Positions 18,397 to 28,155 of a stretch of DNA of 33,873 nucleotides are shown in pieces. Below the pieces are notes generated by a model. It worked only from the letters and a program-made list of their open reading frames with translations. It was not told where the DNA came from and did no database searches. Source of the DNA: Gammaproteobacteria bacterium (GTDB lineage: Bacteria; Pseudomonadota; Gammaproteobacteria; SZUA-229); NCBI GenBank assembly GCA_029881275.1, contig JAOUMX010000008.1:1-33873 (forward strand). Direction: 5' to 3'. How positions within the stretch are numbered: position 1 is the stretch's first letter; the number at the start of each line of letters is the position of its first letter. Both the position numbers and the translations under genes were made by a program.

Positions 18397-20031
18397 CTAC
18401 AATTCCTCCGGCTCCATCAACATCGATCCACACGGACATTCCTCAACACACATACCGCATCCCTTGCAGTAATCATAATTAATCTGGAATCGATTACCAC
18501 GACCCAGTTTAATAATTGCATTGTCAGGGCACACCGTATAACAGTTATCACATTCGAAACAGTTACCGCATGACATGCAGCGGCGAGCTTCATATTGTGC
18601 ATTGGCCTCATCAAGATCACCGAGCACTTCGTTAAATGTGGTGGTACGTTTTTTCAGATCAAGCACCGGCTGCTCACGCATGTCTTCATCTTCATAGTAC
18701 CAGGTATTCAGTTTATCGAAAGAAGCAGTTTCGTGTTTTTCTGCGGGCGTATAAGTCTCGCCTTTCAGATAGGCATTGATATAACGGGCAGCTTTTTTAC
18801 CATGACCAACAGCAGTGGTTACAGTACGTGCTGATGGAATCATATCACCACCGGCAAACACACCTTGCATACCAGTCATGAACTGATCATTAACATTAGT
18901 AACACCGTCTTTTTCAACATCGATACCGGTGCAGTCATTAAACAGACTGGCATCCACCAGCTGACCTAATGCATAAATAACGGTATCGGCTTCAATGACT
19001 TCTGTTTTACCTGTCGATTCCGGCCAGCCTTCTGCATTCAGCTCCATGACGTCCAGAGTAATCTTGCCGCCTTTCATTTCCTTGATGGTACGCAGTTCGT
19101 TTAGCTTGACGTTTTCTTCCAGCGCTTCAACCACTTCGAAATCATGAGCCGGCATGTTTTTACGGTCACGACGATAAATCAGATTAACATCATCAGCACC
19201 TAAACGTACGGCTGTCCGAACACAGTCAATCGCAGTATTACCACCACCATAAACCGCAACTTTTTTACCCAGTTCAGGTTTTTTAGTTTCGGTTTCCATA
19301 TCACTAAGGAATTTAACCGCTTCAATGATTGTAACGGAACCATCATTGGGAATATCAATACTGCGACCAATATGAGCACCAATGGCTAAAAAGGCGGCAT
19401 CGTAACCACCTTCTTTTATGCTCGCGGCCAAATTATCAATGCGGGTATTAAATTTAAAAGTAACGCCCATTTTTTCAATATGCGCTACTTCAGAATCAAG
19501 CACATCACGAGGTAAACGGTAAGAAGGAATGCCATAACGCAACATACCACCCACTGCCGGCTTGGAATCAACCACGGTTACTTTATGACCCATTTTGCAT
19601 AAATGATATGCCGCAGAAATACCGCCAGGACCTGCACCCACGACCAGTACACTTTTACCTGTATCAGCTGCTTTTGAAATTGACCATTTATTTTTTAAAG
19701 CCTGGTCACCGAGGAAACGTTCAATCGCATGAATGCTCACCGGGTTTTCCATTTGCTTACGGTTACAGCCATCTTCACAAGGGTGGTAACAAACACGTCC
19801 ATGAACAGCAGGCAGTGGATTGTTATGCAAAATTTCTTCCCAGGCTTCCTGGTATTTACCTTCCTGTGACAAACCTAACCAGGCCTGAATGTTTTCACCA
19901 GCAGGACATTCAATATTACAGGGCGGCAAACGATCCAGATAAATTGGACGTTCTGTACGCCAGTCGCCGGTTTTATTCTTTAAACTGGAACCTACTTCCA
20001 GCGTAATTGCGTAAGGTAAAGTAAACGCCAT
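18397..20031 (-). CDS. GltD-like FAD/NAD(P)-binding oxidoreductase with C-terminal 2x[4Fe-4S] ferredoxin domain
   Basis: VVGAGPGGISAAYHLCKMGHKVTVVD and GGGNTAIDCVRTAVRLGADDVNLIYRRD; C-terminal CMSCGNCFECDNCYTVCPDNAI and CKGCGMCVEECPCG. Confidence 0.9.
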   Translation of the reverse strand: MAFTLPYAITLEVGSSLKNKTGDWRTERPIYLDRLPPCNIECPAGENIQAWLGLSQEGKYQEAWEEILHNNPLPAVHGRVCYHPCEDGCNRKQMENPVSIHAIERFLGDQALKNKWSISKAADTGKSVLVVGAGPGGISAAYHLCKMGHKVTVVDSKPAVGGMLRYGIPSYRLPRDVLDSEVAHIEKMGVTFKFNTRIDNLAASIKEGGYDAAFLAIGAHIGRSIDIPNDGSVTIIEAVKFLSDMETETKKPELGKKVAVYGGGNTAIDCVRTAVRLGADDVNLIYRRDRKNMPAHDFEVVEALEENVKLNELRTIKEMKGGKITLDVMELNAEGWPESTGKTEVIEADTVIYALGQLVDASLFNDCTGIDVEKDGVTNVNDQFMTGMQGVFAGGDMIPSARTVTTAVGHGKKAARYINAYLKGETYTPAEKHETASFDKLNTWYYEDEDMREQPVLDLKKRTTTFNEVLGDLDEANAQYEARRCMSCGNCFECDNCYTVCPDNAIIKLGRGNRFQINYDYCKGCGMCVEECPCGSMLMEPEEL

Positions 20032-21035
20032 TATTTATCTCCGTCATCCAGCAGGCCATAGTATTTAATATGTGCATCGGCAATCGCCTGAACACCTGCA
20101 AGATCTTGTGCATCTGCGCCTTTCTTAAATAAATGAGTAAAACGACGCTGCAATTTTAAATACTCATCAACGGGTACTTTCTTACGAATTTTTGTAACCC
20201 CGGTGATGACACCATGCTCGCCCTCGAACAAAGGATATAATCCGGATTCAACAGCCAGACGTGCCAGTTTAATAGTATCTTTTGGTAATGATCCCCAGCC
20301 CAGTGGACATGGCACATGAATGTGCAGATAACGTGCACCTTTCATTGACATCGCCTTGGTCACTTTAGCTTCCAGGTCACGTACATTGGCAATAGTCGCA
20401 GTTGCCACATAACCAATACCGTGGGCCATGGCAATTTTAGGTACATTTTTACCCTGACCAAAATTATTGCCCGGATGCGGACCCGATAAAGGTGTGGTTG
20501 CGGTACGAGCAGTCGGCGGTGTTGCACCTGAACGCTGTACACCGGTATTCATGTAAGCTTCGTTATCGTAACAAATATAAAGCACATCATCGTTACGTTC
20601 GAACATACCCGATAAACAACCAAAACCGATATCCACGGTACTGCCGTCACCACCCTGGGCGATAACAGTTACATCCTGCATACCTTTGGCTTTTAATGCC
20701 GCCTGTACACCGGTCGCCACCGCAGGTGCATTACCAAATAAAGAATGCAGCCATGGCACATTCCAGGATGTTTCCGGGAACGGTGTAGTAAATACTTCAA
20801 GACAACCAGTGGCATTAACCACATGAACCTTGTTCCTGCTCAGCTCCATGACCTTATCAATCGCCATGCGAGCACCCAGCGCCTCACCACAACCCTGACA
20901 AGCACGATGACCGGAGGTTAATGCATTAGCGCGATCTTCTGTAGATTGCACAGAAACGATATCAATCGACTGTAACCGGTTACCTGCAGTCAGGTTACCC
21001 GTTTGGGAAAATCCAGGTTTTAAATCTACTGACAT
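20031..21035 (-). CDS. 2-oxoacid:acceptor oxidoreductase beta subunit (TPP-binding, PorB-like)
   Basis: GHRACQGCGEALGARMAID, AQGGDGSTVDIGFGCLSGMFERNDDVLYICYDNEAYMNTGVQRSGATP. Confidence 0.93.
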   Translation of the reverse strand: MSVDLKPGFSQTGNLTAGNRLQSIDIVSVQSTEDRANALTSGHRACQGCGEALGARMAIDKVMELSRNKVHVVNATGCLEVFTTPFPETSWNVPWLHSLFGNAPAVATGVQAALKAKGMQDVTVIAQGGDGSTVDIGFGCLSGMFERNDDVLYICYDNEAYMNTGVQRSGATPPTARTATTPLSGPHPGNNFGQGKNVPKIAMAHGIGYVATATIANVRDLEAKVTKAMSMKGARYLHIHVPCPLGWGSLPKDTIKLARLAVESGLYPLFEGEHGVITGVTKIRKKVPVDEYLKLQRRFTHLFKKGADAQDLAGVQAIADAHIKYYGLLDDGDK

Positions 21036-21045
21036 AATAATTCCC

Positions 21046-22251
21046 CTATACGGCTTTCGTCATAAACAGGTCTTCACGTGTAATTTCACGATCTACCAGT
21101 GAGTGATCCAGATCGACAAAGCTGAGTTCTTCCAGCTCATCTTTCATCGCACGATCAAGGATTTTCATTAATGATTTTTTGAAAATAGGACGACCACCTA
21201 AACCACCAATGACACTATATACTTTTATATCCGTATCTTTTAACGCAATGGTAATGTCATTTGCCAGACAGCCACCGACGCCGGCAAAGATATCTTTTTC
21301 AACAACCACAACACGCTTGGCATGTTTTAACTGTTCTGCAATCTGCTTGGCCGGGAATGGACGGTAACAGCCAATTTTGAAAGAGCCAATAGAAACATTA
21401 TCCTGTTTGTACTCATCAATAATATCTTTTAATGTGCCATTCACTGATCCCAGTGCCACAACAACCGTTTCTGCATCTTCAGAATTGTAATGCTCATATA
21501 AACCGCCGGCTTTACGACCAAAAATCGTTTCAAACTCTTCAGAAATTTTCTGAATCGGCTCAATCGCATTATTAAAGTGAGCGATGTTTAATGCGCGTAC
21601 TTCCATAAAGGCTTCAGGACCCACCATAGCACCCATTGACATTGGGTTAGCACAGTCCAGTGCCTGCATCGGTTTGAAAGGTGGCAGGAATTCATCCACC
21701 TGTTCCTGAGTTGAAGACTCAATCTGTTCATAGGCATGAGTTAACAAAAAGCCATCCACACACACCATCACGGGAATACTTAACTGCTCGGCAATTTTAA
21801 ATGCCTGAATATGCAGATCACCGGCTTCCTGATTACTTTCAGCATGAATCTGAATCCAGCCAGCATCACGCATGGACATGGAATCCGACTGGTCATTCCA
21901 GATATTAATCGGGCCACCGATCGCACGGTTACCAATGGTCATGACGATAGGTAAGCGCATACCTGATGCGTTGTAAACCGCTTCCGCCATGAACAATAAA
22001 CCCTGAGAGCTGGTGGCTGTATATGAACGCACACCGGTTGCTGATGAACCAATACAGACGCTGAGTGCTGCAAATTCTGATTCAACATTTATATACTGAC
22101 AATTGCTGGCGATCTTGCCTTTACGAACCATGTCCGCAAGACCTTCAACAATATGTGTTTGTGGTGTAATCGGATAGGCACAAACCACATCCGGTCTACA
22201 CAGGCCTATAGCTTCCGCTACACCAATTGAACCTTCTACCTGCTTTAGCAT
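21046..22251 (-). CDS. 2-oxoacid:acceptor oxidoreductase alpha subunit (PorA-like)
   Basis: VVCAYPITPQTHIVEGLADMV, ATSSQGLLFMAEAVYNASGMRLPIVMT. Confidence 0.93.
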   Translation of the reverse strand: MLKQVEGSIGVAEAIGLCRPDVVCAYPITPQTHIVEGLADMVRKGKIASNCQYINVESEFAALSVCIGSSATGVRSYTATSSQGLLFMAEAVYNASGMRLPIVMTIGNRAIGGPINIWNDQSDSMSMRDAGWIQIHAESNQEAGDLHIQAFKIAEQLSIPVMVCVDGFLLTHAYEQIESSTQEQVDEFLPPFKPMQALDCANPMSMGAMVGPEAFMEVRALNIAHFNNAIEPIQKISEEFETIFGRKAGGLYEHYNSEDAETVVVALGSVNGTLKDIIDEYKQDNVSIGSFKIGCYRPFPAKQIAEQLKHAKRVVVVEKDIFAGVGGCLANDITIALKDTDIKVYSVIGGLGGRPIFKKSLMKILDRAMKDELEELSFVDLDHSLVDREITREDLFMTKAV

Positions 22252-22829
22252 TAGTTCAACCCCTTTGCTTCTAAAACTTCGTTAAAGGCAGCTCGTGCTG
22301 CTGCGACATTACCATCACCCACCGCACCGGCAAATTTCTTATGAATTGCCTTCTCGATGGATTCAAATTTCAACTGACCTGTAATTGCAGAAAAACCACC
22401 AATTAATGCCGCATTGGGGATTGGGCGACCCAGATGTTCGCGGGCAAGACCGGTTGCATTGACCACCATTAAATGACTGGCCGGAATTTTTTTCAGTTTA
22501 TCGGCGATACCTAATTCTTCAATCGTATGAGTGCTATTGATCAGCACATAACCACCTTCTTTCAAACCGGCGAACGTAGACTCATGAGACAGCAGTGTGA
22601 CGTCCTGAATAATTAAGCAGTCAGGCTCAATCACCGGTTCACGGGTACGAATATCATGATCTGAAAAACGCACGAAGGACTGTACGGGTGCACCCATACG
22701 CTCAGAACCAAAACTGGGTATTGCCTGGGCATGCTTGCCTTCAGTAAACACGGCTACAGATAACATTTCTGCTGCAGAAACAACACCCTGACCGCCTCTA
22801 CCGTGAATTCTTACTTCAAATAAGCTCAT
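22251..22829 (-). CDS. 2-oxoacid:acceptor oxidoreductase gamma subunit (PorG-like)
   Basis: MSLFEVRIHGRGGQGVVSAAEMLSVAVFTEGKHAQAIPSFGSERMGAPVQSFVR; probable start 22829 rather than 22841. Confidence 0.93.
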   Translation of the reverse strand: MSLFEVRIHGRGGQGVVSAAEMLSVAVFTEGKHAQAIPSFGSERMGAPVQSFVRFSDHDIRTREPVIEPDCLIIQDVTLLSHESTFAGLKEGGYVLINSTHTIEELGIADKLKKIPASHLMVVNATGLAREHLGRPIPNAALIGGFSAITGQLKFESIEKAIHKKFAGAVGDGNVAAARAAFNEVLEAKGLN

Positions 22830-23183
22830 AAAAAACCTCATATAATAGGTATAAGCTACTGGATTAATGACTTGTTAAAAACCCGTCTTCGACACGGATT
22901 TGCCTGTGTTTTTAACACTTAATTCCAATAAAAAATCAACAAGTCTATGATTTTATTAATTATTTTAAAACCAAGCCCTCAAAATCAGGCCCAATGATAC
23001 ACCATTTAGCAGCATTTTCATCGCATAAAGATGACTATTTTTCCCTTATCCATGCAGATATTGATAGATTTTTCTATGAAATTCATAGTCTTAGCAATAA
23101 CTGAGAGAATTGGTCGGGTATATTACCAGCTAAATGGGATTAAGCTAACCTTTTTTGACGTTTTTGCCAGCCCGCTAACAATT

Positions 23184-24371
23184 TTACAAACGGCTCAATA
23201 ATAACTGCCTGAGTTCTTCATCGGTCAATACAATAGGATTGGTCTTCATACTACTTCCTCTGGCATGTGCGACCACCTGATCCAGTCCTGTCTCATCCAG
23301 CTTGAAAGCAGACAGTCGCGGTAAGGCCATTTTTTCTGTCCAATCGTGAAGAATAGTCGTCAAAGCTTCCCAGGAAGCATGTTTATTTTTATGTTGCTGA
23401 CTGCTCAACACATCCCCGATAACTGAATATTTATCCAGTGCTGGATTGTTTGCTTCTCGACTCAGCATGGTACGAATATTCAAATCTGTTGCCTCTGCCA
23501 CCAGCGTGCCACAGGCCATGCCATGGGGCATGGGATAAAAAGCACCTAACGGTGATGCCAGGCCATGCACAGACCCCAGCCCTGTCTGCGCCAGCGTGAT
23601 ACCGGACATCAATGCTGCATAAGCCATTTTTTCTCTGGCCTCACGGGTATCGCCAACATGCTCATATAGCACCAGCAAACTGTCACGTATGGCTTGCAAA
23701 CCACTCAACGCCAGTGCATCAGTCACTTCATTGGCCCGGGTCGAGACATAGGATTCAATTAACTGAGTCAGCGCATCCATACCATTGGCCGCAATAATCT
23801 TTTTCGGGCAACTGGCCAGCAGATCCGGGTCAACCACGGCGTACTCGGCAACCAGTCGGTCATCACGAAAGGATTTTTTAAATCCATTCGCACCATGAAC
23901 ACTGAGTACAGCATTTTTAGTGGCTTCACTACCCGTGCCCGCCGTGGTTGGCACCGCAATAAATGGCACCGCTGGACCTTGATAAGGTAATTCAGGACCC
24001 ACCCCTTCAAGATAATCCATCACCGACCGTTTTACTTTTAATAACCCTGCAATAGCCTTGGCTGCATCCAGTGCGCTGCCCCCACCAATACCCAGCACCA
24101 CATCAATACCCGCGCCTGAGAATTGTTTAACTGCATCATCAACCAGTTGCGGTGATGGCTCTCCTGCCACAGGACAAATATGCATTTGTAAATGTGCTGA
24201 CGAAAAATCTGATTTCAGACGCTCAAACTGAATCGTACTCTGAAAAGAACGGGCTCCAGTAACCAGTAATACATTACTACCATACTGACGACACAGGTCG
24301 GTAACTTTTGTAATAGAACCACAACCAAATTCAATACGGGGTAAACGTGCGATGGAAAAATTAGCGAGCAT
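23184..24371 (-). CDS. Iron-containing alcohol dehydrogenase
   Basis: GIGGGSALDAAKAIAG, VPTTAGTGSEATKNAVL, GLGSVHGLASPLGAFYPMPHGMACG; start at MLANFS likely. Confidence 0.93.
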   Translation of the reverse strand: MLANFSIARLPRIEFGCGSITKVTDLCRQYGSNVLLVTGARSFQSTIQFERLKSDFSSAHLQMHICPVAGEPSPQLVDDAVKQFSGAGIDVVLGIGGGSALDAAKAIAGLLKVKRSVMDYLEGVGPELPYQGPAVPFIAVPTTAGTGSEATKNAVLSVHGANGFKKSFRDDRLVAEYAVVDPDLLASCPKKIIAANGMDALTQLIESYVSTRANEVTDALALSGLQAIRDSLLVLYEHVGDTREAREKMAYAALMSGITLAQTGLGSVHGLASPLGAFYPMPHGMACGTLVAEATDLNIRTMLSREANNPALDKYSVIGDVLSSQQHKNKHASWEALTTILHDWTEKMALPRLSAFKLDETGLDQVVAHARGSSMKTNPIVLTDEELRQLLLSRL

Positions 24372-24441
24372 AATCGTTATCTGTTTTACAGGGAGTTCAT
24401 AGATTGCCATGCTGCAACATTTCTAGCAATGACAAATAAAT

Positions 24442-24738
24442 TTAATCCACAGGATATAAACCATGATAAGGCACGCCTTTACGTGGTGATGCCATCCAGT
24501 CTGCAACGCGATCACGCCACGTTAAATAGTGTGACGTTTGTTTATGAGCTGCTGCATCTTCCTGGCTGGCATAAGCCTCATACAACACAAATTGACAGGG
24601 ATCATCTGCAGACTGAAGTATATCAAAACGGCGGTTACCGCTTTCTTCAATAGAGGCAAGATGATTGTTGCGTGTTGCCTCAATAAAATCACCCACATGT
24701 TCTGCTTTTACTTCGACATATACGAGAGTAACCTGCAT
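24442..24738 (-). CDS. Antibiotic biosynthesis monooxygenase (ABM)-family protein
   Basis: MQVTLVYVEVKAEHVGDFIEATRNNHLASIEESGNRRFDILQSADDPCQFVLYEAYASQEDAAAHKQTSHY; GGAGA RBS upstream of 24738. Confidence 0.88.
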   Translation of the reverse strand: MQVTLVYVEVKAEHVGDFIEATRNNHLASIEESGNRRFDILQSADDPCQFVLYEAYASQEDAAAHKQTSHYLTWRDRVADWMASPRKGVPYHGLYPVD

Positions 24739-24856
24739 TATCATTCTCCATTGACAGATAATTAATGATTGCCTGATAGCGCTCAGAATGACAGAATATT
24801 TATTCTGTTTAGATCTCACCAGGCCATAACATAATAACCAGGAAGATTATTTTTCA

Positions 24857-25414
24857 ATGAACACATCCACGCCCAGACTCATATTACACCCTGTCGATCA
24901 TCAATATATTCCTGATAATAACAGCCCTATACTGGAATCACTTAAAGCGGTTCAATTCATAAATCCATCTATACATGATTCAGGTACTTATCTTGCCGGC
25001 AATGAATTTATTAATTTGTTAAGTTTTTTGGGCTGTTCACCCGATATTATTCTTAGCCCTGATAATGGTGACAAATTTTGCAGCATTAGCATACCCGAAA
25101 CCCATGATGACATTACATTACTGGGCTACACATCAATGATTATTCCCGGCTGTCCTGTATGTAACCATAAAGTTGTCGACTGGAAACAGCATTTTCATCA
25201 ATGGAAAAAAGGTGATTACATTTATCATTGCACCGAGTGCCAGACAGGAACGCCGGTTCCCCGGTTAAAATGGCGACAGGAAGCCGGTTATGGACGTTTC
25301 TGTATCACCATCAGTCATATTCATCCTCACGAAGCAGTACCTTCAGAAAAACTGTTAAGCACGCTGCAACAAACATGCAATACTGACTGGACTTATTTTT
25401 ATGCCAACAACTGA
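24857..25414 (+). CDS. Hypothetical protein with zinc-ribbon-like CPVC...CTEC motif
   Basis: 185-aa ORF, GCPVCNHKVVDWKQHFHQWKKGDYIYHCTECQTG. Confidence 0.7.
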   Translation: MNTSTPRLILHPVDHQYIPDNNSPILESLKAVQFINPSIHDSGTYLAGNEFINLLSFLGCSPDIILSPDNGDKFCSISIPETHDDITLLGYTSMIIPGCPVCNHKVVDWKQHFHQWKKGDYIYHCTECQTGTPVPRLKWRQEAGYGRFCITISHIHPHEAVPSEKLLSTLQQTCNTDWTYFYANN

Positions 25415-25421
25415 AACACTC

Positions 25422-25793
25422 ATGAAACATATCAGAATAACCATTGGTAAAGTCATCATTGAAGCGGAGTTGCTGACAACGCCAACTGCACAGGCGATTG
25501 TGAATAACCTGCCATTTGCCAGTAAAGCACAAACCTGGGGAGACGAAGTTTATTTTGAAACTCCCGTTCAGGCAGAACTGGAAAGCGATGCAAAAAATAT
25601 CATTGACGCCGGTGAACTGGCTTTCTGGTGTGAGGGTGGCTGTATCGCGATCGGTTTTGGCCCAACACCCATGTCACAGGGCAAGGAAATACGTCTTGCC
25701 ACAAAAACCAATATCTGGGCCAGAACGCTGAATGATGTTAGCCAGTTAAAATCCGTTAAGCCTGATGATTTTATTTTTATTGAAGCAATATAA
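25422..25793 (+). CDS. Cyclophilin-like-fold protein (TM1367/DUF3830-type)
   Basis: IRITIGKVIIEAELLTTPTAQAIVNNLPFASKAQTWGDEVYFETPV...GCIAIGFGPTPMSQGKEIRLA. Confidence 0.75.
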   Translation: MKHIRITIGKVIIEAELLTTPTAQAIVNNLPFASKAQTWGDEVYFETPVQAELESDAKNIIDAGELAFWCEGGCIAIGFGPTPMSQGKEIRLATKTNIWARTLNDVSQLKSVKPDDFIFIEAI

Positions 25794-25834
25794 GCTGATC
25801 GATAAATCGCAACTTAATACTGGTGCTGTATAAC

Positions 25835-27049
25835 TCAAACCTTATAATGCCTGAGAAAATGATCAAGTCGCTCAAAGACTTTTTCCATTTCATCTTTTCT
25901 TGGCAAGAATACGATACGCACATGATCCGGCTTCGGCCAGTTAAAGGCTGTGCCCTGCACCAGCAGAATTTTTTCCTGGCTTAACAGATCATATACAAAT
26001 TTTTCATCGTCCTTTATTGGATACATTTCAGTATCCAGTTTTGGAAACAGATACATGGCACCTTTAGGTTTGACACAACTGATACCCGGCAGCTGATTAA
26101 CCATTGTCCATGCATAGTGCATTTGTTCGTACAGACGTCCACCGGGTTTAATTAAATCCTGAATACTTTGATAACCACCCAGTGCTGTTTGAATGGCATG
26201 CTGTCCGGGAACATTGGAACACAGGCGCATTGAGGCCAGCAGGGTCAGACCTTCAATATAATCCTTAGCCAGATGCTTGGCACCGGAAATTAACATCCAG
26301 CCGGAACGAAAACCGGCGACACGATAGGTTTTCGACAAGCCATTAAAACTGACAAACAGGACATCATCGGCCAGTGACGCAATGGTCACATGCTTGGCAT
26401 CATCATAAATTATCTTGTCATAAATTTCGTCCGCAAAAATAATCAGCCTGTGCTTACGCGCAAGGTCAACGATTTGCTGCAAAATCTCACGGGAATAAAC
26501 AGCACCGGTAGGATTATTAGGATTGATGATCACTATCCCCCGGGTATGGGAGGTGATTTTACTTTCGATATCGGCAATGTCCGGTTGCCAGTCATGGGCT
26601 TCATCACACAGGTAATGAACCGGGTTACCACCGGACAAACTCACCGCCGCAGTCCATAAAGGATAATCCGGTGCCGGAATCAGCATTTCATCGCCATTAT
26701 TGAGCAATGCCTGCATGGTCATGACAATCAGCTCACTAACGCCATTACCCAGATAGATATCCTCAATTTCCACACCTGAAACATGGCATGACTGATAATA
26801 CTGCATAACCGCTTTTCGGGCATAATAGACACCCTTGGAGTCACTATAGCCCTGACAGTTTGCCAGGTTGTAGATCACATCCTGAATAATTTCGTCAGGC
26901 GCCTCAAAACCAAAAGGTGCCGGGTTACCAATATTCAGTTTGGTAATACGATGGCCTTCTTCTTCAAGGCGTTTGGCTTCCTGTAAAACAGGTCCGCGAA
27001 TGTCGTAGCAGACCTGATCGAGCTTATCTGATTTATTGATGTTGGTCAT
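25835..27049 (-). CDS. alaA: Glutamate-pyruvate aminotransferase AlaA-like
   Basis: IRGPVLQEAKRLEEEGHRITKLNIGNPAPFGFEAP; PLP lysine region FNGLSKTYRVAGFRSGWM. Confidence 0.92.
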   Translation of the reverse strand: MTNINKSDKLDQVCYDIRGPVLQEAKRLEEEGHRITKLNIGNPAPFGFEAPDEIIQDVIYNLANCQGYSDSKGVYYARKAVMQYYQSCHVSGVEIEDIYLGNGVSELIVMTMQALLNNGDEMLIPAPDYPLWTAAVSLSGGNPVHYLCDEAHDWQPDIADIESKITSHTRGIVIINPNNPTGAVYSREILQQIVDLARKHRLIIFADEIYDKIIYDDAKHVTIASLADDVLFVSFNGLSKTYRVAGFRSGWMLISGAKHLAKDYIEGLTLLASMRLCSNVPGQHAIQTALGGYQSIQDLIKPGGRLYEQMHYAWTMVNQLPGISCVKPKGAMYLFPKLDTEMYPIKDDEKFVYDLLSQEKILLVQGTAFNWPKPDHVRIVFLPRKDEMEKVFERLDHFLRHYKV

Positions 27050-27149
27050 ACAAGTACATAGTGTGTTAAAAGAGCATATAGTATGTCATGTTATTTCAAA
27101 TGTCCTACAAAATATAATAGCTATTAATTCTTAAATAGGAACAGGTTTT

Positions 27150-27539
27150 ATGAATGTGGTAATGATTGATAGCAGTAACCTTGCTGGCGAAGCCGACTTT
27201 CCGATGATAAATCTGAACAAGTTTGGCTGGGAACAATACCAGCATCTTGAACAGAATGAAGTCGAACAGCGGTGCTGGCGATCAGATATTATTATTACTG
27301 CGGCTACAACAGTAGACCGGGCCGTTATCGACAAAGCATTCAAATTAAAACTGATTATTGCGGCCGGTCACGCCTATGATCATATTGATATTAATGCAGC
27401 TCAGGAGCGTGGCATAAAGGTTTGTCATGTACCCGAACTGGATCCCAGTGACAAAAACAACACCGCAAAAATCTGTTCCCAGGTAATAGATAACATCAAT
27501 GCATTCATTCAGGGTGAACCTATCAACAGGGTTGCCTGA
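27150..27539 (+). CDS. D-2-hydroxyacid dehydrogenase-like protein lacking the NAD-binding domain
   Basis: N-terminal catalytic-domain-like LKLIIAAGHAYDHIDINAAQERGIKVCHVPE followed after a short linker by a terminal-helix-like VIDNINAFIQGEPINRVA. Confidence 0.65.
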   Translation: MNVVMIDSSNLAGEADFPMINLNKFGWEQYQHLEQNEVEQRCWRSDIIITAATTVDRAVIDKAFKLKLIIAAGHAYDHIDINAAQERGIKVCHVPELDPSDKNNTAKICSQVIDNINAFIQGEPINRVA

Positions 27540-27547
27540 AAACTGAT

Positions 27548-28150
27548 TTATATTCTCTGCCAGGCCAGTATGTGATTATTAGCGGGCATTTCATAATCAG
27601 TATATAAAATCATATTGTTTTCTTTTGCCAGCAACACCAGGTCTTCAAAATTGCGTATTCCACTACTGGGATCTCGATTCTTCAACCATTGATCAAAACT
27701 CTGATTACTGGGACTGGTGTACTGACCATGATAATTAAACGGCCCATACTGACAGAAAATACCACCGGTTTTCAGAGACTGCGAAACACCACGAAACATC
27801 GACTTTACGTCAGGCCATGAGACAATATGCGTGGTATTGGCAGTAAATGCATAATCCATATTTCTAAATGGCCAGATTTCAATACTAACATCCAGCACGC
27901 TGGGCATTTTAATTCGATTATGCCCTGCTTCATTAATCCATAAACGAATTCCCGGCAGAGCTTCTTCGATATCGGTGGGATACCATTCTAAATGTGGCAT
28001 TTGCTGGCTAAAAAAAACCCCGTGCTGGCCTGTACCACTGCCAATTTCAAGAACCTTACCGGATTCTGTAAAAACAGTTTTCAGTACATCCAGAATGGGT
28101 TGCTTATTTTGCTCGCAGGATTCTGCATAGGGCTTATTCAACATTAACAA
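27548..28150 (-). CDS. DUF938 SAM-dependent methyltransferase-like protein
   Basis: KPYAESCEQNKQPILDVLKTVF...VLEIGSGTGQHGVFFSQQMPHLEWYPTD...GPFNYHGQYTSPSNQSFDQWLK. Confidence 0.92.
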   Translation of the reverse strand: MLMLNKPYAESCEQNKQPILDVLKTVFTESGKVLEIGSGTGQHGVFFSQQMPHLEWYPTDIEEALPGIRLWINEAGHNRIKMPSVLDVSIEIWPFRNMDYAFTANTTHIVSWPDVKSMFRGVSQSLKTGGIFCQYGPFNYHGQYTSPSNQSFDQWLKNRDPSSGIRNFEDLVLLAKENNMILYTDYEMPANNHILAWQRI

Positions 28151-28155
28151 TCGAT

